Shown: positions 14,685 through 23,389, numbered from the stretch's first letter. The stretch is DNA of 40,669 bases from Tabrizicola sp. (GCA_016792685.1 JAEULQ010000104.1:1-40669), one strand, 5' to 3'. Numbers and translations are program-made. Notes: a model not told the origin generated them from the letters alone.

Positions 14685-16001
14685 TCAGGCGTTGTAGGGC
14701 TGAAGCTTGGCCGCCACGGGCACAGCGGGGTCGGTCGCGTTCTCGGTCACGACATAGTCGAGCGGGAAACCCGCACCTTCGGCCGCCTTGACCCATTGCG
14801 CGCCGATGATCGGGCCGGGTGAGACATTGGCCACCGGACCCGCGGTGAAATCGACCTTGCCGATCATCGTGACGGTCTGCAGCCCGGCGATGGCGGTCGC
14901 GACGGCCTCTTTCGACTTCGGATCGGCCGAGGCCTTGAGGGCCTCGAAGCCCGCGTCCAGAAGCGACATGGTGGCGCCAAGCTGCTGGGTCCATTGCTGG
15001 CCGGACGCGGCTTCATACCCGGCGGCAAGTCCCTTGCCGTCAAGACCGGTCAGGGGCGACGAATAGGGGAAGTCGCGGTGCCAGTAGGCCGCCGAGGCGA
15101 TGTTGACGCCAAGTTCGCCCAGAGCCTCGATATCCGAGGGGAAGAGCCCGGTCTTGGCGACCTGCACGATCTTGATCTGCTTGTGCAGGCCCTGCTGCGC
15201 CGCCTGCCGCCAGAACGCCGCAAAGTCCGGCGGGATCGGGAAGGAGTTGAAGATCTCGACCCCTTCCTGGCGGAAGAGCGCGATCTGCGCGGAATAGTCG
15301 GCCGTTCCGGTTTCATAGGGGCCGGGATCGACGATCGTGTACCCGGCTTCGGCCAGTTTTGGCGCCAGGACCGCGCGGATCGCATTGCCGTCGGCATCGT
15401 TGGGATACATGACGCCGACCTTCTTGTTCGTTTCGATCAGGCCCCATTGCGAGACATAGGCGCGGTAGAATTCATCCACGCCAAACCCGAAGTGAAAGCT
15501 CCACTTGAAGGGCGAGAGTTTGCCCGGCTCGGCGCCGCGGCCGAAGTACCAGGCTTCCCAGGGCATGACGGTCGACAGGCAGGGCACGCCGGCGGCCTCG
15601 CAGGCATCGGACACTGGGTTGATGGTTTCGGGTGTCGAGATCGCCAACATCAGGTCGACGGCTTCGTTGTCGATCAGGTCCTTGGCGAGCTGCCCCGCGA
15701 TCGACGGGTTGGACTGGGTGTCGCGGTCCAGGATCTCGACCGCATAGGTCTTGCCGCCAATGGCAAGACCCGAGGCCAGCGCGGCGCGGGCTTGTTCCAG
15801 GACATAGCCATCGGTCTTGCCGAAACCGGCGAGCGGTCCGGTGATCGGGCTGATGAAGCCCACGCGCAGCGTGTCGCCCGCCTGGGCCATGGCCGGTTGC
15901 AAGCCAAGCGGCAGTGTCAGGCCCATCGCGGCCCCTGCACGCAAGACATCGCGGCGGCTGATCCGCGCTGTCGCGGAAGTTGTCATCAGTCCGGTCTTCA
16001 T
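14685..16001 (-). CDS. ABC transporter substrate-binding protein (LivJ/K type), Tat signal
   Basis: A 438-residue periplasmic type-I binding protein. The N-terminus has a twin-arginine signal (ISRRDVLRAGAAMGLTLPLG, Arg16-Arg17), with cleavage expected after AMAQA at about residue 41. The mature part begins with the family sequence TLRVGFISPITGPLAGFGKTDGY. It captures the solute and delivers it to the LivHM-like channel. Its size exceeds E. coli LivJ (about 345 mature residues) and fits the larger aromatic- or amide-binding relatives. GGGAGGACGAAA precedes the ATG. It lies 55 bp downstream of the first aldehyde dehydrogenase gene in the operon. The ligand is not known; an aromatic compound is suggested by context. 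Confidence 0.9.
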   Translation of the reverse strand: MKTGLMTTSATARISRRDVLRAGAAMGLTLPLGLQPAMAQAGDTLRVGFISPITGPLAGFGKTDGYVLEQARAALASGLAIGGKTYAVEILDRDTQSNPSIAGQLAKDLIDNEAVDLMLAISTPETINPVSDACEAAGVPCLSTVMPWEAWYFGRGAEPGKLSPFKWSFHFGFGVDEFYRAYVSQWGLIETNKKVGVMYPNDADGNAIRAVLAPKLAEAGYTIVDPGPYETGTADYSAQIALFRQEGVEIFNSFPIPPDFAAFWRQAAQQGLHKQIKIVQVAKTGLFPSDIEALGELGVNIASAAYWHRDFPYSSPLTGLDGKGLAAGYEAASGQQWTQQLGATMSLLDAGFEALKASADPKSKEAVATAIAGLQTVTMIGKVDFTAGPVANVSPGPIIGAQWVKAAEGAGFPLDYVVTENATDPAVPVAAKLQPYNA

Positions 16002-16056
16002 TTTCGTCCTCCCTCTGGCGCCTCCAGGGCGTCCGTTCGTCTGCTAGAAGTCGTGG

Positions 16057-17493
16057 TCATTGGCCGGCCGGGATGGTGATCCATCGCAGCTCGGTGAATT
16101 CGTCCAGGGTCGATGGACCGCCGAAGCGGCCGTAGCCGCTGGCCTTGACGCCGCCGAATGGCATATCGGGGCGATCATGAACCGTGGGCGCGTTGATGTG
16201 GCAGATGCCGGTTTCGATCTGGCGCGCGACGCCGAGGGCCCGGTCGATGTCGCGGCTGAAGACAGCGGCGGAGAGGCCGTAGTCGGTGTCATTGGCAATC
16301 GCGATCGCATCGTCTTGCGAACTGGCGCGGCAGATCGTGGCGATTGGGCCGAAACACTCTTCGGCATAGATCGCCATGCCGGGGCGAACATGATCGACCA
16401 CGGTCGCATCCATGAAGGTGCCCGTGATCCTGCCCCCGGCAAGGACCTGACCACCCCTTTGCGTGGCATCGGACAAAAGGTCGGACAGGCGACGCGCGAC
16501 GGTCGAGGATATGACCGGCCCCAGCGCCCATTCGCCGCTTGCCGGATCGCCCGCAAGATACTTGCGCGCCTCGGCGGCCAGGAGCCGTGCGAAGGGTTCA
16601 GCGACGCTGTCCATGACCACGATCCGGTCGGTCGACATGCAGACCTGACCCTGGTTGAGAAAGGCCCCAATGGCCGCCGCCTGCGCTGCGGCTTCAAGAT
16701 CGGCGTCCTCGAGCACGACGAAGGGCGCCTTGCCGCCCAGTTCCAGCAGGCAGCGCTTGAGATGGCGGGCGGCGGTCTCGGCCACCATGCGCCCGACCCG
16801 GGTGGAGCCGGTGAAGTTGATCCGCCGGACGGCCGGATGCGCGATCAGCGTCTCGACGACACGGGCAGCATCGTCGGGCGCATGGGTGACGATGTTCAGC
16901 ACCCCTTCGGGCAGGCCTGCATCCGCAAGGACCTGGCCCACCAGCAGATGCGTTGCCGGACAGAGTTCCGAGGCCTTGAAGACGACGCTGTTGCCGCAGG
17001 CGAGCGCGGTGGCGACCGAGCGGATCCCGAGAACGAAGGGCGCGTTCCAGGGGGCGATGGCAAGGCAGACCCCGGCAGGCTCGCGCAGTGCAAACGAGGT
17101 GAGGTCCTGCGACACCCGGCCGTCGATCTGGGTGACGTGGCTTGCGGCCTCTTCCAGATGCGCGGTTGCGACGGTCAGGTTGTGCGCGATCCAGTCGCCC
17201 GTAGCGCCGATCTCGGCGCGCATGGCCTGCCCGATTGCACCGGCATGGCGCGTGACCATATCGGCGGCGCGCATCAGGATGCGGCGGCGTTCGGAGGGTG
17301 CGGTGGCAGCCCAGCCGGCAAAGGCCCGGGCGGCTGCGTTTGCGGCGGCGGTCGCCTCGCGGACACCGCAGGCCGGAGCGGTGGATGCAACCCCGCCGCG
17401 GGCCGGATCCAGCCGGTCGAAGCTTGTCCAACCGGCACGCAGATATGCCATGCAGGGCGGGTGTCCCGCCTGCGCCTTTGCCGCAGCGTTCAC
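16057..17493 (-). CDS. Aldehyde dehydrogenase, first gene of the aromatic-type operon
   Basis: A 478-residue ALDH-superfamily enzyme, paralogous to the one at 9016-10461. Asn150 (APWNAP), Lys173 (VFKASE), Glu251 (LLELGGKAP) and Cys285 (GQVCMSTDRI) are present, as is INAPTVHDRPDMPFGGVKASGYGRFGG near the end. The N-terminus is slightly different from its paralogue and contains extra Cys residues (CMAYLRAGW). GAGGGAGAAAGAC precedes the ATG. It starts the minus-strand operon and faces the AraC-type gene across a 140-bp divergent promoter region. Together with the SDR it would allow alcohol to aldehyde to acid conversion; the precise aldehyde is inferred to be aromatic. Confidence 0.88.
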   Translation of the reverse strand: MNAAAKAQAGHPPCMAYLRAGWTSFDRLDPARGGVASTAPACGVREATAAANAAARAFAGWAATAPSERRRILMRAADMVTRHAGAIGQAMRAEIGATGDWIAHNLTVATAHLEEAASHVTQIDGRVSQDLTSFALREPAGVCLAIAPWNAPFVLGIRSVATALACGNSVVFKASELCPATHLLVGQVLADAGLPEGVLNIVTHAPDDAARVVETLIAHPAVRRINFTGSTRVGRMVAETAARHLKRCLLELGGKAPFVVLEDADLEAAAQAAAIGAFLNQGQVCMSTDRIVVMDSVAEPFARLLAAEARKYLAGDPASGEWALGPVISSTVARRLSDLLSDATQRGGQVLAGGRITGTFMDATVVDHVRPGMAIYAEECFGPIATICRASSQDDAIAIANDTDYGLSAAVFSRDIDRALGVARQIETGICHINAPTVHDRPDMPFGGVKASGYGRFGGPSTLDEFTELRWITIPAGQ

Positions 17494-17657
17494 TGTCTTT
17501 CTCCCTCAGCGGGACCGGTCATGGGTCCTGCGCGTCCGCGCCGTGATCGCACCTAAGGGCGATCTATCTTCGCGGTTTTGCACAGAATGACGCTTGCGGG
17601 CCGGAACGGAATGTCATTTTCTGGCAATCATGTGTGAATAATTGGCATTCTGTCACC
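17494..17657. promoter_or_regulatory. Divergent promoter region with inverted ACAGAATG sites
   Basis: ACAGAATG (17582-17589) and its reverse complement CATTCTGT (17646-17653) flank the centre of the region, about 64 bp apart. A third, looser copy (GGAATGTCA) lies between them near 17609. A separate small inverted repeat GATCGC (17545-17550) / GCGATC (17559-17564) is closer to the aldehyde dehydrogenase. Well-separated inverted sites are what an AraC-type dimer that loops DNA could use. The 17646 site lies within the longer form of the AraC reading frame, which supports the ATG at 17658 as its start or else autorepression. Confidence 0.45.
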
Positions 17658-18548
17658 ATGGCAGTTCCACATCTATGGGATCAGCTGCGCATCCAGCAAA
17701 TCCGCGCGACTTTGCGGGGCACAGTCCTGCGCCCGACACGAATCGGCGATGCCGAGTTCAACCACCTGGTCGTGCTGGCCTCGGGCTCGGTTGAGCCGGA
17801 CATCGCCGAGGCGCGGTTCGAGCTGGAAGCCCCCGTCGGCTTCCTGCTGCGCCCAGAGGTCGACTTCCTGATGCGGCTTGGGCCGGGAACCTCAGGCTGG
17901 CTTTTGGCGATCAGCCCCGGTCTGATGGCCGAGGCCGTCGGCCGCAGCGCCGAATCTGCCCTGTTGCACGCCATGGTCGGGCGCGCCTTGATCGTCCATC
18001 CGACCGAGGAACGGGTCGAGCCGGACTATCTGCTGGCGCTGGAACGGATCGCAGCCGAGGCGGACACCCCGCGAAAGGGGGCACAGATGGCTGTCGTGGC
18101 GCTGATCCGCCTTCTGTTGATTGCATTTCTGCGCGAGGGCGAGCAGGACGAGATCCTCGCCCCGCGCCTTGGCGGCGAGGCCGAGCTATTGCGCGGCTTT
18201 CGGCGTCTGGTCGAGATGCATTTCCGCAAGCAGATCGCCATCGCGCAATATGCACCCCTGCTGGGCATCACCTATGACCGGCTGCATTCCGTCTGCCGCC
18301 GCAGCCTAGACCGCACACCGCTGCAGCTTGTGCATCAGCGGATGATGCGCGAAGCCACATTGCGGCTGGAACGGACGGATCAGTCGATCAGCGAGATCGC
18401 CTATTCGTTGGGGTTCGAGGAAGCGAGCCGTTTCAGCCATTTCTTCAGCCGCCTGATGGGCCAGCCGCCCTCGGCCTACCGGGCAGCGGCCCGGCGCGAC
18501 GGGCCGCCGTCGCCGGACATCGCGCCTTCCTTCGCCGACTGGCCCTGA
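17634..18548 (+). CDS. AraC-family transcriptional regulator
   Basis: A regulator of up to 304 residues (from a GTG at 17634); an ATG at 17658 (MAVPHLWDQL) gives 296 and is equally plausible, since neither has a good ribosome-binding site. The N-terminal two-thirds resemble the AraC_binding_2 ligand domain (GDAEFNHLVVLASGSVEPDIAE...FLLRPEVDFLM). The C-terminal 100 residues are the double helix-turn-helix: ITYDRLHSVCRRSLDRTPLQLVHQRMMREATLRLERTDQSISEIAYSLGFEEASRFSHFFSRLMGQPPSAYR-type pattern. It is divergent from the aldehyde dehydrogenase-transporter operon and is most likely its activator, sensing the imported compound or an oxidation product. Confidence 0.88.
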   Translation: MNNWHSVTMAVPHLWDQLRIQQIRATLRGTVLRPTRIGDAEFNHLVVLASGSVEPDIAEARFELEAPVGFLLRPEVDFLMRLGPGTSGWLLAISPGLMAEAVGRSAESALLHAMVGRALIVHPTEERVEPDYLLALERIAAEADTPRKGAQMAVVALIRLLLIAFLREGEQDEILAPRLGGEAELLRGFRRLVEMHFRKQIAIAQYAPLLGITYDRLHSVCRRSLDRTPLQLVHQRMMREATLRLERTDQSISEIAYSLGFEEASRFSHFFSRLMGQPPSAYRAAARRDGPPSPDIAPSFADWP

Positions 18549-18642
18549 GCCGGAAGACCGGAAACCAGGGCGACGGAAGGGTCCGAGACCATGTCACCGG
18601 ACAGTGGCCGGGACCGATCTGACGCAATCCTGCGACCTGCCC

Positions 18643-18672
18643 TTGCGGCCCCCTGCCCGGGCCGGATACACT
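18643..18672 (+). promoter_or_regulatory. Candidate gcrA promoter
   Basis: TTGCGG (18643-18648) and TACACT (18667-18672) are 18 bp apart, about 31 bp before the gcrA start codon, leaving room for a short leader with a GGCGGAGA ribosome-binding site. Prediction from consensus similarity only. I saw no GANTC (CcrM) site in the spacer between the AraC gene and gcrA. Confidence 0.45.
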
Positions 18673-18703
18673 GTCGCCGAAATAAAGGCAGGCGGAGAAG
18701 ACG

Positions 18704-19303
18704 ATGTCCTGGACCGACGAGCGCGTCGAGACGCTCAAGCGCATGTGGGGCGAGGGCCAGTCGGCCAGCCAGATCGCCAAGGAACTGGGCGGGGTGACCC
18801 GCAATGCGGTGATCGGCAAGGTCCATCGTCTGGGCCTGTCGAACCGTGTGGGCGGTGCCAACGACGAGGACGAGGCTGCTCCGGTCGCAGCGCCTGCCAC
18901 GCCGGCAGCTGCGACGACGCGGCCCGAACCGGCCCCCCGGCCCGAGCCTGCCCCGCGTGCCGAAGCGCCCAGCCAGCCGGCACCAGCCGCGGCGGCGTCG
19001 AACGTGACACCGCTTCCGGTGCGCAAGGCGATCATCCCCGCCGGCCAACCGCTGCCGCCCCAGCCCAGCCTGAACGAGATCAGCCCCGAGGCGCTGGCGT
19101 CGGTCCGCGAGGTGGAAAAGCGGGCGCGGAAGCTTTCGCTGATGGAACTGACCGAACGGACCTGCAAATGGCCGATCGGCGACCCGGCGACCGAGGATTT
19201 CTGGTTCTGCGGCCTGCCCTCGCTGCCCGGCAAACCCTATTGCGAAGCCCATGTCGGCGTGGCCTTCCAGCCGATGAGCGCAAGGCGCGACCGGCGGCGT
19301 TAG
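18704..19303 (+). CDS. gcrA: GcrA cell-cycle regulator
   Basis: A 199-residue GcrA protein. In Caulobacter it binds sigma-70 holoenzyme and activates promoters carrying CcrM-methylated GANTC sites. The N-terminal DNA-binding domain is classic: SWTDERVETLKRMWGEGQSA, then SQIAKELGGVTRNAVIGKVHRLGLSNR. A low-complexity Pro/Ala/Glu linker follows at about 55-120. The C-terminal sigma-binding part keeps Cys154, Cys169, Cys180 and His183 (RTCKW, WFCG, PYCEAH). GGCGGAGAAGACG precedes the ATG. It is monocistronic; its 3' end meets a convergent AsmA gene with tandem palindromes between. Confidence 0.95.
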   Translation: MSWTDERVETLKRMWGEGQSASQIAKELGGVTRNAVIGKVHRLGLSNRVGGANDEDEAAPVAAPATPAAATTRPEPAPRPEPAPRAEAPSQPAPAAAASNVTPLPVRKAIIPAGQPLPPQPSLNEISPEALASVREVEKRARKLSLMELTERTCKWPIGDPATEDFWFCGLPSLPGKPYCEAHVGVAFQPMSARRDRRR

Positions 19304-19304
19304 G

Positions 19305-19349
19305 GCAAATCTTTTCGAAAAGATTTGCAAAATCCTTCAAAGGATTTTG
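19305..19349. repeat. Two tandem palindromes between gcrA and the AsmA gene
   Basis: A 24-bp palindrome (19305-19328, arms GCAAATCTTTT / AAAAGATTTGC around CG) is followed, sharing one base, by a 22-bp one (19328-19349, arms CAAAATCCTT / AAGGATTTTG around CA). They start right after the gcrA TAG and point toward the convergent stop at 19396. They would form good hairpins on either strand and may terminate both transcripts. The layout matches the palindromes at 121-190 and 36480-36525. Confidence 0.75.
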
Positions 19350-19395
19350 GGCCTTCCTGACCCTGCGCCGCGCGAGGTGAAGCCGCGGGACAGGG

Positions 19396-21396
19396 TCAGT
19401 TGCCCTTCAGGATTTCCTCAAGCGCTTTCCGCGCTTCATCTTCCAGCGCGTCCTCGACGCCGCCCGGGCCTGCCTCGGGTGCAACCTCGACGCCAAGCTC
19501 TTCCTTCAAGCGCTCGGTCAGCTCGGCCTTGGCCTTCGCTTCCGCTTCCTTTGCGGCCGCCTTCAGCCGTTCCTCGGCCGCCTTGGCCTCGGCCTCCATC
19601 TTCTCGCGGGCGATGCTTTCCAGATCGAGCCGGAACTTCGGCTTGGCCCAAGGGCCAGTGATCAGCAACGGAACCATGACCCCGCCGGTGCCGTCTTCGG
19701 CCGCGAGAGCGGTGGGCCGCAGCCGGTAGTCAAGCGTGCGCGCGCCAAGGCCAATCTCGCCTGAGCCGGAGGCCGTGACATAGGGCGCCACAAGCTTGAG
19801 GTCGCTGTTCGTCAGCACGCCGTCGGTGATCGAGAAGGTCCCGGCCAGCCCGTCGAAGATCGTCTTCTGGCCTTCGCCAACATAGGCCGGATCGAGGTTC
19901 TGCAGCATCCCTGCAATGTCGAGGCCGCGAAGCTCGCCCTTGCCCAGTTCAAGCGCCCCCTGACCTTTGAGGCTTTTCATGATCGCATCGACCGAATTGC
20001 CGACGCCGAGGAATTCCAGCTCGACATCCCCGGTCGCGACCAACCGGTCCCAGCCGGCGAGGTCGGTGAGCAGGGGCTCCGTCTGCAGGCCCGTAAACTT
20101 CAGCCGCCCGCCGACAGACAGGCCGCCCCGGCCATTGGCGACGAAATCGCCGCTGATCTGGCCGCCATAGGCCTGCATCTCGCGGATGTCGACGACGGCC
20201 CGGGCGCGGTCGATGGTGATCAGCGCCCGGGTCTTGCCAAGCTTCAGCACGCCCAGATCGACCGAAGGCGCGACCAGGGAGATCTCGGCATCCATGGCGC
20301 CAAGCGAGGCGACGTCGATCTCGCCCGTGGGCCAACCCTCGGCCTGCATCCCGCCGGCCTGGCCGCCGCCCAACTCGCCCTCGGGTCCGGTGCCGATGCT
20401 GATCGGGCCCGCGGCCAGTTGCGCCTTCAGCTTCGGCCGCGCCTCGCCGGGGACAAGGTCGAGATCGCCCTTGATCTGGTTGCTGTCGGCGATGATCTCG
20501 GCCCCGCGCAGGAAGGCGGCGCCGGTTCCGTCCAGGGTCAGCTGGCCAGTGAGGGTCAGTTTGTCATGGCCAAGGCCGGGGTTCGGACGGTCGAGCTTGG
20601 ACCCGAAAAGCGCGCCGAAGGCAGGAAGATCGGAGAGGTCGGCGCGGAATGCCCCTTCTGCGGCGACCGGGGAATAGCCGCCGCGCCCCTCGAAGCTGAC
20701 CTTGGCCTCACCCGCCGCAAGACTTGCGGTCAGGGGTACGACCCGGCCCATGGCGAAGGCCGAGAAGACCTCGCCCGAAAGGTCGAGCGCCACTGGCTGA
20801 CCGCTGGAGAGCGCCGTCGCTGCCAGGCTGAACGGACCCGAGAAATCGGGGATCGACAGGGTCGCATCCACCGCGTCGAGCGCAATCATCCGCCCCGCCT
20901 GCCGGTCGTTGAACCGGATCGAGCCATTGGTGATCCCGCCCTGGTCCAGCGTGAAGCCGGTGGCGGGTGCCGGAACCGCCCCGGCGCCGCCCTCTTCGCC
21001 TGCATCGCTCGCCCCGAAGTCCCAGTTCGCCCGGCCGTCCCGGTCACGTTCCAGATTGATCTCGGGCTGGTCGGCGGAGAGACCGAGGATCTTCACTTCG
21101 CCGCCCAGAAGCGCGCTGAAATTCACGTCGATCGACAGGCTTTCCGCCCGAAACAGGGGGGCGTCGCTTTCCGCCCAGTCGGCGTTGGCGATGCTGACCG
21201 GCCCGGTCGAGACGCCGAGACTGGGCCATAGCCGGGGCTTCACCTCACCCAAAAGCTCCATCTTGCGGCCGGTCATCGCCTCGAACTGGGCGGAAACCGC
21301 CTGGGCGACCCGTTCGGAAGGGACCATGGCCATAAGCCCGAAGGCCAGGACAACCAGAACCGCGAGCGTCAGCCCGAGGCGGATGATCCAACGCAT
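19396..21396 (-). CDS. AsmA family protein
   Basis: A 666-residue envelope protein of the AsmA family, thought to be bridge-like lipid-transfer proteins that affect outer-membrane lipid balance. An N-terminal membrane anchor (RLGLTLAVLVVLAFGLMAMV, about 5-25) is followed by the typical AsmA start: SAQFEAMTGRKMELLGEVKPRLWPSLGVSTGPVSIANADW. The conserved C-terminal region includes KSLKGQGALELGKGELRGLDIAGML and TFSITDGVLTNSDLKLVAPYVTASGSGEIGLGARTLDYRLRP. After about residue 590 comes a charged Ala/Glu/Lys coiled-coil tail (EKMEAEAKAAEERLKAAAKE) not needed for the fold. It is convergent with gcrA and divergent from rimO. Confidence 0.88.
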   Translation of the reverse strand: MRWIIRLGLTLAVLVVLAFGLMAMVPSERVAQAVSAQFEAMTGRKMELLGEVKPRLWPSLGVSTGPVSIANADWAESDAPLFRAESLSIDVNFSALLGGEVKILGLSADQPEINLERDRDGRANWDFGASDAGEEGGAGAVPAPATGFTLDQGGITNGSIRFNDRQAGRMIALDAVDATLSIPDFSGPFSLAATALSSGQPVALDLSGEVFSAFAMGRVVPLTASLAAGEAKVSFEGRGGYSPVAAEGAFRADLSDLPAFGALFGSKLDRPNPGLGHDKLTLTGQLTLDGTGAAFLRGAEIIADSNQIKGDLDLVPGEARPKLKAQLAAGPISIGTGPEGELGGGQAGGMQAEGWPTGEIDVASLGAMDAEISLVAPSVDLGVLKLGKTRALITIDRARAVVDIREMQAYGGQISGDFVANGRGGLSVGGRLKFTGLQTEPLLTDLAGWDRLVATGDVELEFLGVGNSVDAIMKSLKGQGALELGKGELRGLDIAGMLQNLDPAYVGEGQKTIFDGLAGTFSITDGVLTNSDLKLVAPYVTASGSGEIGLGARTLDYRLRPTALAAEDGTGGVMVPLLITGPWAKPKFRLDLESIAREKMEAEAKAAEERLKAAAKEAEAKAKAELTERLKEELGVEVAPEAGPGGVEDALEDEARKALEEILKGN

Positions 21397-21547
21397 GCTC
21401 TCCTCCGATGTTTCTTGATTTTTCAGCAGTCTATGCCCGCAGGCGCCGCAATGCCAAGTAAGGCGGGCCAGACTGGCATCAATTGGCCGAGAGGCGTGCT
21501 GGCCCTTGGGCTTTCCTCAACGCCCCCGTCGCGTTATAGGGCGCCTC

Positions 21548-22957
21548 ATGTCTGAAAACCCGCCCCTCCTCCGCCCCGACCTTGCCCGTGCCCTGGTGCC
21601 CGATACCCGCCGCGCCCGATCTGACGGCACTTTCCAGCCGACCATCGGCATGGTTTCGCTTGGCTGCCCGAAGGCGCTGGTGGACAGCGAACGCATCCTG
21701 ACCCGGCTTCGGGCCGAGGGCTATGCGATCAGTCCAGACTACAAGGGCGCGGATGCGGTGATCGTGAACACCTGCGGCTTTTTGGACAGCGCAAAGGCCG
21801 AAAGCCTGGAGGCGATCGGCGAGGCGCTGCAGGAAAACGGCCGGGTGATCGTGACGGGCTGCCTGGGGGCCGAGCCGGAATACATCACCGGCGCGCATCC
21901 GAAGGTGCTGGCGGTGACCGGCCCGCACCAGTACGAAAGCGTGCTGGACGCGGTGCATGCCGCCGTGCCGCCCGCGCCGGATCCGTTCATCGACCTGCTG
22001 CCCGCGACCGGGGTTTCGCTGACGCCCCGCCACTACAGCTATCTGAAGATCTCCGAGGGCTGTAACCACAAGTGCAAGTTCTGCATCATCCCGGACATGC
22101 GCGGCCGTCTGGTCAGCCGCCCTGCCCATGCCGTGTTGCGCGAGGCGGAAAAGCTGGTCGAAGCCGGGGTGAAAGAGCTTCTGGTGATCAGCCAGGATAC
22201 GTCAGCCTATGGTGTCGACCGCAAGCATGACCTTTCGCCCTGGAAAGGCGGCGAGGTCCGGGCGCACATCACCGACCTTGCGCGCGAGATGGGCAAGCTT
22301 GGCGCCTGGGTGCGGCTTCACTACGTCTATCCCTACCCCCATGTCCGCGAGTTGATCCCGCTGATGGCCGCCCATTCAGAATCGGGGGGACTGGTCCTTC
22401 CCTATCTCGACATCCCCTTCCAGCACGCCCATCCCGACGTGCTGAAGCGGATGGCCCGTCCGGCCGCCGCGGCGAAGACGCTTGACGAAATCGCTGCCTG
22501 GCGGTCCGTATGCCCGGACTTGACGCTGCGCTCGACCTTCATCGTGGGGTATCCGGGGGAGACCGAGGCCGAATTCCAGACGCTCCTCGACTGGCTGGAT
22601 GAGGCGCAGCTGGATCGAGTCGGCTGCTTCCAGTACGAAAACGTTGCCGGAGCCCGGTCGAACGATCTGCCGGATCATGTGCCTGCGGACGTGAAGCAGG
22701 AACGCTTTGATCGCTTTATGGAAAAGGCTCAGGCGATTTCCGAGGCGAAATTGGCCGCCAAGGTTGGAAAAGTGCTAGAGGTGATCGTCGACGAGGTTGA
22801 CGAGGACGGCGCCACCTGCCGCACCAAGGCCGACGCGCCGGAGATTGACGGCAACCTTTTCATCGACGAGGGCTTCGAAAACCTCGCCCCCGGCGACATC
22901 GTGAAGGTCGAGGTGGACGAGGCCGGGGAATATGACCTCTGGGGTCGGCTGGTCTGA
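21548..22957 (+). CDS. rimO: Ribosomal protein S12 methylthiotransferase
   Basis: A radical-SAM enzyme that adds a methylthio group to the conserved aspartate of ribosomal protein S12. Its 469 residues hold the N-terminal cluster cysteines Cys40 (SLGCPK), Cys76 (NTCGF) and Cys105 (TGCLG), the radical-SAM CxxxCxxC at Cys172-Cys176-Cys179 ([12 protein letters not shown]), and a C-terminal TRAM domain. [22 protein letters not shown] is typical of RimO rather than MiaB. The ATG at 21548 (MSENPPLL) is chosen over an upstream in-frame ATG because homologues begin here. TATAGG lies only seven bases before it, so the transcript may be nearly leaderless. Confidence 0.95.
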   Translation: MSENPPLLRPDLARALVPDTRRARSDGTFQPTIGMVSLGCPKALVDSERILTRLRAEGYAISPDYKGADAVIVNTCGFLDSAKAESLEAIGEALQENGRVIVTGCLGAEPEYITGAHPKVLAVTGPHQYESVLDAVHAAVPPAPDPFIDLLPATGVSLTPRHYSYLKISEGCNHKCKFCIIPDMRGRLVSRPAHAVLREAEKLVEAGVKELLVISQDTSAYGVDRKHDLSPWKGGEVRAHITDLAREMGKLGAWVRLHYVYPYPHVRELIPLMAAHSESGGLVLPYLDIPFQHAHPDVLKRMARPAAAAKTLDEIAAWRSVCPDLTLRSTFIVGYPGETEAEFQTLLDWLDEAQLDRVGCFQYENVAGARSNDLPDHVPADVKQERFDRFMEKAQAISEAKLAAKVGKVLEVIVDEVDEDGATCRTKADAPEIDGNLFIDEGFENLAPGDIVKVEVDEAGEYDLWGRLV

Positions 22958-22969
22958 GGCCTGGCCGTT

Positions 22970-23389
22970 TCAGGGCCGGATTCTGGGCGTCACCTCGACG
23001 CCCCAGCTGCTCATCGCGCCGACGTTGCAGCCACCGATGACGCCAAGCGCGCGGATCGTATAGGTGTGAGAGCCGGCGGGAAGATCCTTGGTCAGGAACA
23101 CGCGCATCGAGCGCCCCGGTGCAAGTTTGGGGGTCGAAACCGCATTGGTCATGCCCGGTCCGAGGATCTGATAGACGACCTCAGAACAATGCGTCGCTGG
23201 CGCGGCGACGGTCAGTTCGTAGCTATGGGTGCCCCCGTCGGAGTTCAGGGTGATATCGACCTTGGCATCGCAACTGGTCAGCCCACCGCCGATCTGGCTG
23301 CTGCTCGTGCAGTTGACCACGTAGAGATCGGCAAGCGCAGGCGCTGACAGGGCAAGAAAGGCAGGAAGGGCAAATCGCATTGGATTCAT
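22970..23389 (-). CDS. Small secreted protein of unknown function
   Basis: A 139-residue protein with a clear signal peptide (MRFALPAFLALSAPALA, cleavage about residue 20). The mature part is predicted beta-rich, with four cysteines (in VNCTSS, TSCDAK, THCSEV, GGCNVG) that could form two disulfides in the periplasm. The pattern of alternating hydrophobic strands and APGRSMRVFLTKDLPAGSHTY suggests an immunoglobulin-like fold, but I do not recognise a family. AAAGGATTTCCAGA precedes the ATG. It converges on rimO with 12 bp between stops and is separated from dgkA by 148 bp. Confidence 0.7.
   Translation of the reverse strand: MNPMRFALPAFLALSAPALADLYVVNCTSSSQIGGGLTSCDAKVDITLNSDGGTHSYELTVAAPATHCSEVVYQILGPGMTNAVSTPKLAPGRSMRVFLTKDLPAGSHTYTIRALGVIGGCNVGAMSSWGVEVTPRIRP

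Noticed and set aside
13882-14994. Long N-terminal extension of the LivG-like ATPase
   Set aside because: The first 125 codons overlap the end of the binding-protein gene and are Arg-rich; the family start is at 14619.
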